A DNA stretch of 64,000 nt from contig NZ_JXLA01000016.1 of NCBI RefSeq assembly GCF_001886185.1, positions 1 to 64,000 of the forward strand, given 5' to 3'. The DNA comes from Enterococcus raffinosus (lineage in GTDB: Bacteria; Bacillota; Bacilli; Lactobacillales; Enterococcaceae). The position numbers were made by a program, and so were the translations under genes. This document shows positions 51,825-59,665 of the stretch, piece after piece. Position 1 is the stretch's first letter, and each line of letters opens with the position of its first letter. The notes below the pieces were generated by a model that had not been told where the DNA came from, did no database searches, and saw only the letters and a list, made by a program, of their open reading frames with translations.

Positions 51825-52250
51825 TTAACGAACGACCATAACATTGCATGGTGCATTATTGACTACATAAGCCGTTGTTGATCCTAGCAACAAGCGCGAA
51901 AATGTTCCCGTTCCTGTCGCCCCCATCAGAATCAAGTCAATCTTCTTCTCTTCAGCGTACGCGACAATTTTGGCTTTTGGGTTCCCATCATCAATAATCG
52001 ATGTATAGGAAATATCTTCTGGAATCAGCTCCTCTAAGGATTCGATCGTTGCACCAGCTGCTTTCCTTGCTTCTTTAACGATGTGTTCAACCGCATATGG
52101 CTCGGCGCCTAAATGATTGGTATCTGACACGATCAAAATATACAAATGCGCGTCATTTCTACGAGTAACTTCAATTGCCTCTTGAAAAGCTCGACGTGCT
52201 TGGTCCGATGAATCCACCGCAACTAGTATCTTTTTGTATGATTCTTTCAT
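51825..52250 (-). CDS. Universal stress protein UspA family (copy 2)
   Basis: 141 residues. ILVAVDSSDQARRAFQEAI and the ATP motif GATGTGTFSRLLLGST near 110-125 are intact. Start ATG 52250 has a GGGGGG-rich site. Paralogue of four other Usp genes nearby. Confidence 0.92.
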   Translation of the reverse strand: MKESYKKILVAVDSSDQARRAFQEAIEVTRRNDAHLYILIVSDTNHLGAEPYAVEHIVKEARKAAGATIESLEELIPEDISYTSIIDDGNPKAKIVAYAEEKKIDLILMGATGTGTFSRLLLGSTTAYVVNNAPCNVMVVR

Positions 52251-52691
52251 AATAAGCCCCCCTTTATTCTTTATACAATTTAATTGTAAGCCTTTTCATC
52301 TATAAATATCAAGGAATTTCCTTATCTCCTTTTATTGGCTCAAAAAAAAGCACCTTGATCACCAAGGTGCTTAAAGGGGATGCTAGTCAAATAAAACTAG
52401 CTAAGAAAGATTGAGAGAGGTCTTCCTCATACTCATATTTTAACAGATTTGTCCTTCTTTTTGGTGTTTTTTTGAATTGTTTTTTTAACATTTTTAAATT
52501 TATTCTGAATCTGACTAAATAATTTCATTCCACAAAAGTGTCTTTTTTTTTAATTATGTCAGAATACGATTATTAAAAAGATTATTTTACTTAAATAGTG
52601 CTATTTCCAAACATTAAAAAATCTTTTTTATCGCTATTTTTATGAACCTTCAATCAGTTTGATACTTTTTTCACAAATGTAGGTAAAAAAA
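52251..52691. other. Gene-poor region with a candidate small RNA
   Basis: About 440 bases, very AT-rich to the right. It holds the Usp promoter region on the left and the terminator and hairpin cluster described at 52342-52440. No coding gene was seen. Confidence 0.5.
52342..52440 (-). ncRNA. Candidate small RNA ending in a strong terminator
   Basis: On the minus strand, short hairpins (GAGG/CCTC near 52410-52425; GCTAG/CTAGC near 52383-52402) precede a 10-bp terminator stem (52348-52357 with 52363-52372) and a T run. The terminator is 320 bases from the nearest minus-strand stop, so it is unlikely to serve that gene. A TAAAAT -10 is seen near 52437-52442 but the -35 is poor. Confidence 0.35.
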
Positions 52692-52952
52692 TTAAACCTT
52701 TACGTATTCTAATTCGAAACCCTTTGAATCATTTTTCATAGCGACCTTGTATGCGGTAGCTAATGTCTTCATGGTCGCAGGATCTAAAGCCAATTTCATA
52801 AATGTGGGCAGCTCCATTGCTTCTACATCCGCTGCCTGTTGTGTCGCTATCGGCTGCATCATCTTAGCAAAGCCGCCTGTGATTGAAATATTTTGTTTCT
52901 CACAACGAATGGCATCTCTTAACTCCATTGGATTTGCAACTACTTTTTTCAT
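52692..52952 (-). CDS. Small hypothetical protein
   Basis: 86 residues. KKVVANPMELRDAIRCEKQNISITGGFAKMM is followed by a mildly hydrophobic helix-rich part (LPTFMKLALDPATMKTLATAYKVAM). No clear membrane span or catalytic motif. ATG 52952 is used because GAGGTG is six bases upstream; GTG and ATG codons occur slightly earlier. No family recognised. Confidence 0.55.
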   Translation of the reverse strand: MKKVVANPMELRDAIRCEKQNISITGGFAKMMQPIATQQAADVEAMELPTFMKLALDPATMKTLATAYKVAMKNDSKGFELEYVKV

Positions 52953-53075
52953 TCCCATCACCTCTTCTTTTTTTTGATGATAGCATAGCTAATAATAGAA
53001 ATCAATAATTTTGTGAATTAAAACACAAAATTTCTTTTTTATTTTTTGGTATACTTTCTAAAAAGGAGGGGCTCT

Positions 53076-53756
53076 ATGGACAATTATTTGCAGCGTAAGC
53101 AGCGAGGTTGAATAGAAGGGAATGACCTATTCAATCATAAAACAAATTCACGCGAGACGTTGATCTCTATGCTCCACTCTCAAGATGCTTGCGATCGAAC
53201 AATCGCAGCCAAACTTTTACCCCTTGATTGTGAAACAACAGACATTCTTCTACATTCATTAATGACTGAAACAGCCTTGTACACCCGCTTAGCAATGACA
53301 GAAAAATTGGAAGGCGGCGATAGCTCTACCGCACTCAAAATGATCGGCTTTCTTGGAAAAATTGGGAAGAATCAGCACCGCATCCCCATTGCTCCTTCCA
53401 AAAAGAAATCCTTTCCTTTACTAAGGGATTTGATGGCTCGGTCGTTAGGACGAATGAACCCTGAGCTGTTTCCGGTTTTGTTAGCTTCAGCTGAAGAACT
53501 TCCGCCTTTAAAATTAAGCGAGCTGATTGATGCCATCGGGTATATGGCCTTCTACCATCCCGCTTTGGCAACAGCACAAAACTATCAGCGTCTTCTGCAG
53601 ATAAAAAATTCTTATGACCACGATCCACTAATCCAATGGAAATGTTTGATTTGCTTCTCCGCTTTTCTTCAAAGCAAAGATTTATTAGCACAAGAAGACC
53701 AATTTTCAATGGAAGCTCAGCGTTCCTTGAGCTTACTGGCATTAAAAAAGGATTGA
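53076..53756 (+). pseudogene. HEAT-repeat-like gene interrupted by an in-frame TGA
   Basis: A strong AAAGGAGG site precedes ATG 53076. The frame reads MDNYLQRKQRG, then TGA at codon 12 (53109-53111), then continues open, in the same frame, for 214 codons to 53756. The rest has helical repeats (TALYTRLAMTEKLEG, PLLRDLMARSLGRMNPELF, LSELIDAIGYMAFYHP), like HEAT/DNA-alkylation-repair-type scaffolds. A TTG at 53160 could restart translation but has no clear ribosome site. Most simply a recent nonsense mutation; read-through or a sequencing error are alternatives. Confidence 0.65.
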
Positions 53757-53777
53757 GAAAAACTCCTCAATCCTTTT
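53746..53777. terminator. Bidirectional terminator
   Basis: A 12-bp perfect stem (53746-53757 with 53766-53777) shared by the interrupted gene and the convergent MerR gene. Confidence 0.9.
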
Positions 53778-54534
53778 ATTTCGTATAATATTGAATAATC
53801 TCACATAACGCTTCTGTTGCACCCAATCCGCATTTCTCATCATAGTAATCGGTGAAATGCTCATCACTAAGATACAACTCACTTAAACTTCGATGGGCTT
53901 CCTTTGTATATTTTTCCCAACTATATTGCAGCCACAATCTATGTAAAGAAAAAATCTCCTCTGCTAGTGAACTAGGCACGCCCCCTTCTTTTATGTATCG
54001 AGATAACTTATCGAACAGTTGATTTTCAATATCATCCATCTTTAAATAATCAAAGTCACTCATTTCTAGCCAGTTCTGATTAGAACTTTCCACCGCTACT
54101 CCTCCATAGCTTTCCCGGATCTCTTCTCCATAGTTCTCTTCATTTTCTATTAACGATTTGTGTTGAAGTGTTCCAAATCTTTCTTTGTTCATCATCTTGA
54201 TTTCCCCTTTATAATAAAGCAGTGTATTATCAAAAGCTTGCAACAAACGAGCCAATTCTTCTTGTTTTTCCACCACTTTAGCTCTTTGCTCTAACAAGGT
54301 CTCTAGAATTCTTTCAGCTGGCCGATCCACCAGATTCTTGATCACTCTCAAAGGAACACCCGCCGATCGGTACAATAAAATCTGCTGCAGCTTATCCATC
54401 TCTTTTTCTGCATATCTCCGATAACCTGCCCCGTCTAAATCAGCAGGCATTAGCAAGCCTCGCTTTTCATAAAATAGTAACGTGCGAATGCTGAGCTCTG
54501 AGATTTCCGCTACCTCTTTGATCGTATACTCCAT
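53776..54534 (-). CDS. MerR-family regulator with TipAS-type antibiotic-recognition domain
   Basis: 252 residues. N-terminal MerR HTH (YTIKEVAEISELSIRTLLFYE, then GYRRYAEKEMDKLQQI), a dimerisation helix, and a C-terminal TipAS-like domain from about residue 115 (GEEIRESYGG through KEAHRSLSELYLSDEHFTDYYDEKCG). TipAL proteins sense thiopeptides or other amphipathic drugs. The residues that covalently bind thiostrepton cannot be assigned here, so the inducer is open. No obvious target gene is adjacent. Confidence 0.88.
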   Translation of the reverse strand: MEYTIKEVAEISELSIRTLLFYEKRGLLMPADLDGAGYRRYAEKEMDKLQQILLYRSAGVPLRVIKNLVDRPAERILETLLEQRAKVVEKQEELARLLQAFDNTLLYYKGEIKMMNKERFGTLQHKSLIENEENYGEEIRESYGGVAVESSNQNWLEMSDFDYLKMDDIENQLFDKLSRYIKEGGVPSSLAEEIFSLHRLWLQYSWEKYTKEAHRSLSELYLSDEHFTDYYDEKCGLGATEALCEIIQYYTK

Positions 54535-54612
54535 CTGATCCCTTCTTACTATTTATCGGTTCATTCATACAATACTTTGGTTTTTTAAACGTCCTCAACT
54601 TGTGAGGTCAAG

Positions 54613-54636
54613 GAAAAACCAGCAGTATTCTGCTGG
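54613..54636 (-). terminator. Terminator of Usp copy 3
   Basis: CCAGCAG (54619-54625) and CTGCTGG (54630-54636) with TATT loop, followed by five T on the minus strand. Confidence 0.85.
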
Positions 54637-54649
54637 CAGCCGATGTCTA

Positions 54650-55078
54650 CTATTTAACCACCATGACATTACATGGTGCATTATTCACCACATAATCTGT
54701 CGTAGAACCGACCAATCTACGTTCAATTGCTCCTTTTCCTGTTGCCCCCATATAAATTAAATCGATCTTATAGATTTCAGGCAATTCAAAACAAAGAGCC
54801 TTCTTAGGACTCCCGACACAGGTAACCATTTGCTTATTATAGTAATCAATCCCAGCCACTTCTTCTTCCAGCTGCTTAATTGCGACACGCTTTTCTTCTT
54901 CGATAATCTGGGAAACAGGCGTCGCGCTATTTATTAGCAATCCCGTAGTATTGACAACCCGTGCGATGTACAAACGTGCATTATTTCTACGTGCGGCTTC
55001 AACTGCTTCCATTAATGCCTGGTGCGATTGTGGTGAACCATCGACTGCAGCTAGAATATTATAATAGCGTTCTTTCAT
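54650..55078 (-). CDS. Universal stress protein UspA family (copy 3)
   Basis: 142 residues. ILAAVDGSPQSHQALMEAV at the N-terminus and the ATP motif GATGKGAIERRLVGST near 111-126. It shares with copy 4 the SP/GNPKKAL-type central region, so these two may be the closest paralogues. Confidence 0.92.
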   Translation of the reverse strand: MKERYYNILAAVDGSPQSHQALMEAVEAARRNNARLYIARVVNTTGLLINSATPVSQIIEEEKRVAIKQLEEEVAGIDYYNKQMVTCVGSPKKALCFELPEIYKIDLIYMGATGKGAIERRLVGSTTDYVVNNAPCNVMVVK

Positions 55079-55141
55079 TGTGCCTTCCCCCTTTGTTCCA
55101 GTATAGCAACCAGAAAAAGATTTGTAAGCACTTTTTCAAAC

Positions 55142-55169
55142 CAAAAGATTGTTGTAAAACAATCTTTTG
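55142..55169. terminator. Perfect hairpin between Usp and C39 genes
   Basis: A 12-bp perfect stem (55142-55153 with 55158-55169), loop GTAA, lacking a strong T run on the minus strand. Confidence 0.6.
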
Positions 55170-55195
55170 TGGGTTTGGCTTTTTTCAAAAACAAT

Positions 55196-55226
55196 AAAAA
55201 ACCACTTCAAAATGCATCGAAGTGGT
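55196..55226 (-). terminator. Terminator of the C39-type peptidase gene
   Basis: ACCACTTC (55201-55208) with GAAGTGGT (55219-55226), followed by a T run on the minus strand. Confidence 0.85.
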
Positions 55227-55233
55227 AAAAAGT

Positions 55234-55956
55234 TTATATTTTTTCTAGATAAAGGGATTGCTGGTCAGATTCTTTGTAAATATCTTCTAGGTCAGACCAA
55301 TCAACTTCGCGGTTCTGATACCCATAAGGATCATTTACATAGACAATTTCTTTCTCACGATCAAAACCTGTGATAACCGCAGAATGAATCAGTGGTGTGA
55401 CATACATACTCCCTTGATCAGTCTCCCACAGCAGCCAGTCATCGTCCTTGGGAACTTGAAAATCCACCGTCGCAACAATCCACACAGGTTTCCCGCTGGC
55501 AACAACATTAATGAGTTTATCAAAGGGTGTCTTCTCACTAGACACCACGCGATAATCATCGCTTACATATTCCTTTGCCAACTTCGCTATAGGCTCAACC
55601 GCAACACCCATTGCTTCATCGCCTCCCGTAATATCTCCGACAAAGCCTAGATGAGGATTTCCGTGATTTCCTGATTCTGTATAAAGCGGTTGATAATCTA
55701 ATTCATCAGCTAGTTCATTTTTATTCGTCTCATAGCCGTAATAGCGCAATAGCATAGATAACGCCGTCACCTCACAGCCATTTTCCAACGCCTCTCCATC
55801 AAACTGACTTTCCAAAGGAACATTGAGAACCACTTTATTTTTTTGCTGTGGCTGTTCAATGAGCTCTGTCAGTTCATTTTTTCCTTTAGCAAAGTAGATA
55901 ATCCCTCCAAGTAATGCGATAAAAAACACCAGTATTATTATTCTCTTTTTCTTCAT
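55234..55956 (-). CDS. Secreted or membrane-anchored C39-like cysteine peptidase
   Basis: About 240 residues. A basic N-terminus and membrane helix (IIILVFFIALLGGIIYFA) anchor an external domain. The C39-like/BtrH fold has the catalytic cysteine in LENGCEVTALSML near residue 62, and HSAVITGFDREKEIVYVNDPYG with the catalytic histidine and aspartate near 195-216. It may process peptides or act on the wall. ATG 55956 is preferred because AGGTGATGGC precedes it. Confidence 0.85.
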   Translation of the reverse strand: MKKKRIIILVFFIALLGGIIYFAKGKNELTELIEQPQQKNKVVLNVPLESQFDGEALENGCEVTALSMLLRYYGYETNKNELADELDYQPLYTESGNHGNPHLGFVGDITGGDEAMGVAVEPIAKLAKEYVSDDYRVVSSEKTPFDKLINVVASGKPVWIVATVDFQVPKDDDWLLWETDQGSMYVTPLIHSAVITGFDREKEIVYVNDPYGYQNREVDWSDLEDIYKESDQQSLYLEKI

Positions 55957-56222
55957 GCCATCACCTAACATTAATAGTCCATCGGAAATTATACGGTTTA
56001 TTAGGAAATGTACCAAAGAAAAACCCTTAAACTAAAACTAGTTTAATACTTTTTTATCTTATTAAAAAAACACACTTTAAGGATTTGATAAATTCATTGC
56101 CTTTTACAGCATTTACGAACTTTTTATTAGTAAAACTAATTAACTCTGTGCTATAGTAATCATTGGAATTTCGTTATCAACGTGATCGTTGCCTTTCGTC
56201 ACTACAAGAAAGGAGAATGACT

Positions 56223-56372
56223 ATGACATTCGATAACAAAAATATGCAATACCGTGTCACATTGAATACTGATTTAAATCTTTTTATCGTTTTTGATAAA
56301 AACGATAAGAATCACGTAGCAACCGGTGTAACGATTGAAAAAGCGGTACAAGAATTGCAAAAAACAAAATAG
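56223..56372 (+). CDS. Small hypothetical protein (49 residues)
   Basis: ATG 56223 follows AAAGGAGA. The chain is a strand-rich/helical mix (MQYRVTLNTDLNLFIVFDK, then ATGVTIEKAVQELQ). It resembles very small antitoxin- or regulator-like proteins but no family is recognised. A structured, repeat-bearing 3' region and terminator follow. Confidence 0.55.
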   Translation: MTFDNKNMQYRVTLNTDLNLFIVFDKNDKNHVATGVTIEKAVQELQKTK

Positions 56373-56375
56373 AAT

Positions 56376-56395
56376 TTCCTTCATACGAACAAGGA
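56376..56395 (+). repeat. Direct repeat copy 1
   Basis: TTCCTTCATACGAACAAGGA, whose ends form a 5-bp stem (TCCTT/AAGGA). An identical copy lies at 56481-56500. Confidence 0.85.
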
Positions 56396-56399
56396 TTTC

Positions 56400-56480
56400 A
56401 GTTTCACTTCAAGCTTTAGATTGATTAGTGAAATGACATACGGGTTGAGAATAAGACTCATTTTTTCTCAAAAAATGAAT
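56400..56480 (+). ncRNA. Structured segment between the direct repeats
   Basis: Contains a perfect 9-bp hairpin (TCATTTTTT/AAAAAATGA near 56459-56479) and a 7-bp stem TTTCACT/AGTGAAA (56400-56435 area). Likely part of a long structured 3' region or a separate RNA. Confidence 0.35.
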
Positions 56481-56500
56481 TCCTTCATACGAACAAGGAG
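56481..56500 (+). repeat. Direct repeat copy 2
   Basis: Identical 20-base copy of 56376-56395, 105 bases downstream. It supplies an AAGGA-type ribosome site for a seven-codon frame that ends just before the terminator. Confidence 0.85.
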
Positions 56501-56532
56501 TGACTCTTCAATGGAAGACGCGAAATTGCGTT

Positions 56533-56568
56533 AAAAGCACCTGCTGTGAATCCACGGTAGGTGCTTTT
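56533..56568 (+). terminator. Terminator of the 56.2-kb transcript
   Basis: A 10-bp outer stem (56533-56542 with 56559-56568) extended by an inner GCTGTG/CACGGT stem and followed by T. Confidence 0.9.
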
Positions 56569-56626
56569 TTGACTTTCAATAGACATCTTGGTATAGTCGA
56601 CGAAAGAAATTTCGGAGGTGTTGGTT

Positions 56627-57187
56627 ATGAACGCTTTTACCTATTCAATTGATGAACATGTTGCCTTGGCTTTTCCTCAGCTTGATGCTGCGGAAGAACT
56701 TTTTTCATTGATTGAATCAGATCGACCACATATCGAGGCCTTCATAGATGTCATCGCTGAGACTAAATCTATCAAAGACGAAAAAGATTTTATTAAATTG
56801 AAGCTTCATGGTTATGCGGAAGAGACGGAGTATCTCTTTTTTATCCTTTATGACCAAATAATTTGCGGCTGCATTGATATTCACGGCATTGATAAAAAAG
56901 TCGGTAAGGGAGAAATTGGCTATTGGCTACACTCTTCATATTCGAAGCGGGGAATTGTTACAAAAAGTGTACAGGCAATTTGCACACTTGCCTTTGAAGA
57001 ATATGGGCTAAATAAACTGATCATCTGCGTTGACACAGAAAATGAACCTAGTAATCGCGTGGCACAAAGAGCCGGATTCATTAAAACCAGTACAGAACCT
57101 CAGGATGCTTTGCTTTTTGGCAAATTACGAGATATGAATCGTTACACTTTACTAAAAGAACAATTCAAAAAGGGTTTTGATGAGTGA
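56627..57187 (+). CDS. GNAT-family acetyltransferase (RimJ/RimL-like)
   Basis: 186 residues. FILYDQIICGCIDIHGID and KVGKGEIGYWLHSSYSKRGIVTKSV (acetyl-CoA loop region near 105-130) followed by FEEYGLNKLIICVDTENEPSNRVAQRAGF are typical of RimL-type N-acyltransferases of ribosomal or antibiotic targets. Start ATG 56627 follows GGAGG. Confidence 0.9.
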   Translation: MNAFTYSIDEHVALAFPQLDAAEELFSLIESDRPHIEAFIDVIAETKSIKDEKDFIKLKLHGYAEETEYLFFILYDQIICGCIDIHGIDKKVGKGEIGYWLHSSYSKRGIVTKSVQAICTLAFEEYGLNKLIICVDTENEPSNRVAQRAGFIKTSTEPQDALLFGKLRDMNRYTLLKEQFKKGFDE

Positions 57188-57215
57188 TTGTCTCACCAAA
57201 ACCCCTTCTTTATCT
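57167..57215. terminator. Bidirectional terminator between GNAT and Usp genes
   Basis: AAAGGGTTTTG-type arm and CAAAACCCCTT arm pair around an inner TGAG/CTCA hairpin; both stop codons lie within or beside it. Confidence 0.75.
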
Positions 57216-57638
57216 TACCACCATTACGTTACAAGGTGCATGATTCACGATATACCCACTGGTAGATCCTACTAGTAACCGTTGGAAACGACCTTTACCA
57301 GTAGCTCCAACATAAATTAAATCAATTCCATATTGTTTCGGCAATTCTTCCGTCAACGCTTTTTTAGGATTTCCGATATATTGAACGAGCTCCATATTTT
57401 GATAACGTCCCCGTTCAGCCAGCTTCTCTAGGTATTGTTTTGCCCGTTGTGTTTCTTCAGCTAGGATATCATCCATCGGCTGGGCACTGCTCATTAAAAT
57501 ACTGGAATCATCAATGACTTGGACAACATACAATTTGGCCTCATTTCGTCGAGCCGCACCGATTGCTTCAAAGAAAGCACCCTCAGACTGATCCGATCCG
57601 TCAACAGCCACCATAATATTTTTATATCTACCAATCAT
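57210..57638 (-). CDS. Universal stress protein UspA family (copy 4)
   Basis: 142 residues. IMVAVDGSDQSEGAFFEAIG and the ATP motif GATGKGRFQRLLVGST near 111-126. 21 bases behind copy 5, probably cotranscribed with it. Confidence 0.92.
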   Translation of the reverse strand: MIGRYKNIMVAVDGSDQSEGAFFEAIGAARRNEAKLYVVQVIDDSSILMSSAQPMDDILAEETQRAKQYLEKLAERGRYQNMELVQYIGNPKKALTEELPKQYGIDLIYVGATGKGRFQRLLVGSTSGYIVNHAPCNVMVVR

Positions 57639-57659
57639 ACTATCCGCTCCTTACTTCAA

Positions 57660-58091
57660 TTATCGAATCACCGTCACACTACATGGGGCATGGTTCACAA
57701 CATACGCCGCAGTAGAGCCTATGCGTGATAAACTGATTTCTCCTTTTCCCGTAGCTCCAAGGTAAATCATATCTACATCATTGTCCTTTGCAAATTCAAC
57801 GATTTTCTCCTTTGGACTGCCTAAATCAACAAATGGTTCAATATTTTCAAATTCTTTGCGAGAGGCATCATGTACTTTTTTCAATAGTTCTTTTTCAACT
57901 TGTTCTTTTTCTGCCGCGTAAATTTTACTGAAAGAAAACGCGCTTGTGGAGAGTTCACTGTCATTAATGATTGAAATAACATTCAACTTAGCATCATGGC
58001 GTTTAGCCGCTTCAACTGCTTTAGCAAAAGCATGTTCTGAATGCTCAGACCCATCAATTGCTACTAAAATATTTTTGTAGTTATCAAGCAT
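57660..58091 (-). CDS. Universal stress protein UspA family (copy 5)
   Basis: 143 residues. ILVAIDGSEHSEHAFAKAVE and the ATP motif GATGKGEISLSRIGST near 112-127. First gene of a two-gene Usp unit. Confidence 0.92.
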   Translation of the reverse strand: MLDNYKNILVAIDGSEHSEHAFAKAVEAAKRHDAKLNVISIINDSELSTSAFSFSKIYAAEKEQVEKELLKKVHDASRKEFENIEPFVDLGSPKEKIVEFAKDNDVDMIYLGATGKGEISLSRIGSTAAYVVNHAPCSVTVIR

Positions 58092-58312
58092 TGTAACCGC
58101 CTCCTTTATTTAAGTATAAAGGAAAACAAGAAAACTGTGAAACGAAATCACCTTTTTTCTACTGATCCAAACAAGAAAAGATTCTTACATACAGGAACGT
58201 CTAAAAATCCAAACTATTTTTTCTATTGTGAGCATTTTTCTTGTATCTCTTTTGCCAATCCGTTAAGGTTACAGTAGTTCATTTGTTTATCCGAGTTCCT
58301 TCCCAGGACTCC

Positions 58313-58343
58313 GGCCGTCGTTGCCCTGCGGCGGCCTTTTTTT
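58313..58343 (+). terminator. GC-rich orphan terminator 1
   Basis: GGCCGTCG (58313-58320) pairs with CGGCGGCC (58329-58336), one wobble, followed by seven T. No coding gene precedes it on this strand. Confidence 0.8.
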
Positions 58344-58354
58344 GAGCAAAAAAG

Positions 58355-58383
58355 TTGCAAAGAAAGCCTTTTCCAATTATAGT
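58355..58383 (+). promoter_or_regulatory. Promoter of a candidate small RNA
   Basis: TTGCAA (58355-58360), 17-bp spacer, TATAGT (58378-58383). Confidence 0.6.
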
Positions 58384-58389
58384 TATAAG

Positions 58390-58465
58390 CGGGTATTACC
58401 CATCCTTTATAGAATTTGTTTTTTCACTTGCGGACCGTTGCCTTTTGGGGCCGGTCTTTTTTTTT
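58390..58465 (+). ncRNA. Candidate 75-nt small RNA
   Basis: Predicted start about 7 bases beyond the TATAGT -10. It ends in a hairpin GACCG(58433-58437)...CGGTC(58452-58456) with an inner GCC/GGC pair and nine T. No open frame of note within it. The upstream terminator at 58313-58343 has a similar CCGTTGCC-type core, so the two may be related transcripts. Confidence 0.5.
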
Positions 58466-58578
58466 GCTTAGTAACGATACCTAAAAATACCCTGGTTTAA
58501 ATAAAAATCCCTCTTTTTCTCTGGCTTTTGTGTGTTAAACTAGGTATGTTGACACACAGTGCAATTGGAGGAAAGGAC

Positions 58579-58794
58579 ATGTATAAAGCCAACTTAAAGA
58601 ATATCCTCACCCGCAAAGAAGAGCGGACAATCGATCTTACTTTGATCCCTCAGGTGGGCGATACCTTACAATTGAAGGAACCAGAGAAATTTTTGCTGGT
58701 CCATGGGATCACTCATATTATTGAAAGCGAGTCCATCCAATTTGAGATTTTTGTCGAACCAATCGACCGCACTTATTGGATGAACGAAATTTAG
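58579..58794 (+). CDS. Small hypothetical protein (71 residues)
   Basis: ATG 58579 follows GGAGGAAAGG. KANLKNILTRKEERTIDLTLIPQVGD then FLLVHGITHIIESESIQFEIFVEPIDRTYW suggest a small beta-rich domain. No family recognised. It lies 86 bases before the methyltransferase gene and may share a transcript with it. Confidence 0.6.
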   Translation: MYKANLKNILTRKEERTIDLTLIPQVGDTLQLKEPEKFLLVHGITHIIESESIQFEIFVEPIDRTYWMNEI

Positions 58795-58880
58795 AAAGCG
58801 AGGAATAAAAAATGATTGCACACAAAAGAGATGGACTCCATGTAGTTTAAGATCATTAAAAATTACATGGAGGAATTACG

Positions 58881-59609
58881 ATGACTAATATTTATGATAA
58901 TGAGAAATTTTTTGAAAGCTACAGCCAAATGAATCGCAGCCAGCAGGGACTAGATGGTGCCGGTGAGTGGCAGACATTAAAAGAGCTGCTGCCTGATTTT
59001 AAAGGAAAGCGGGTATTGGATCTTGGCTGCGGCTATGGATGGCATTGCCTTTATGCCGCTGAGCATGGGGCTGCCTCTGTAGTAGGCGTAGATCTTTCTG
59101 AAAAAATGCTTGCCGTGGCTCGTGAAAAGAATACTTTCGATACTATTACTTATCTTCATGCCAGTATTGATGAAGTCACCTTTGAACCGGAAAGTTTTGA
59201 TGTTGTGATCAGCTCACTAGCGATTCATTATATTGCCAATTTTGAAAAGCTCACAAAAAACATTGCGAAATGGTTAGTCCCAAGCGGACAATTCGTTTTT
59301 TCAGTCGAGCATCCAATCTTTACTGCTGAAGGTTCACAAGATTGGGTTTATGATGACAAAGGTACCATTCTGCACTTCCCTGTCGATAATTATTTTTACG
59401 AAGGACAGCGAACTGCGCATTTTCTCGGTAGCGATGTGACAAAATACCATCGGACGCTGACGACTTATTTAGATAATCTGTTAACCAATGGCTTTCAAAT
59501 CAAGCGCATCGTCGAACCGATGCCCCCTGAAAATATGATGGACATCCCAGGGATGAAAGACGAAATGCGGCGACCAATGATGCTGATTGTGGCGGCGGAG
59601 AGAAGTTAA
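58881..59609 (+). CDS. Class I SAM-dependent methyltransferase
   Basis: 242 residues. Motif I is VLDLGCGYGWHCLY near residues 44-57, motif post I is VVGVDLSEKML, motif II region FDVVISSLAIHYI, and IFSVEHPIFT follows. UbiE/COQ5-like or bacitracin/bactoprenyl-type small-molecule methyltransferase; substrate unknown. Start ATG after GGAGGAATTACG. Confidence 0.88.
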   Translation: MTNIYDNEKFFESYSQMNRSQQGLDGAGEWQTLKELLPDFKGKRVLDLGCGYGWHCLYAAEHGAASVVGVDLSEKMLAVAREKNTFDTITYLHASIDEVTFEPESFDVVISSLAIHYIANFEKLTKNIAKWLVPSGQFVFSVEHPIFTAEGSQDWVYDDKGTILHFPVDNYFYEGQRTAHFLGSDVTKYHRTLTTYLDNLLTNGFQIKRIVEPMPPENMMDIPGMKDEMRRPMMLIVAAERS

Positions 59610-59631
59610 TAGCATTTACGTAAATATAGAA

Positions 59632-59661
59632 AAAAGCCACTTCAAGTTTGAAGTGGCTTTT
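59632..59661. terminator. Bidirectional terminator
   Basis: A perfect 14-bp stem (59632-59645 with 59648-59661) between the methyltransferase and the lysis island. Confidence 0.9.
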
Positions 59662-59665
59662 ACTA

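Larger units (their letters stand above)
58092..58578. other. Intergenic region with two orphan terminators
   Basis: About 485 bases between divergent genes. It contains two plus-strand terminators and at least one good promoter but no coding gene before 58579, so one or two small RNAs are probable (see separate entries). Confidence 0.55.

Noticed and set aside
52250-52440. Fst/par-type toxin-antitoxin locus suggested by the AAGCACCTTG terminator
   Set aside because: No hydrophobic Fst-like peptide and no convergent second transcript could be found.
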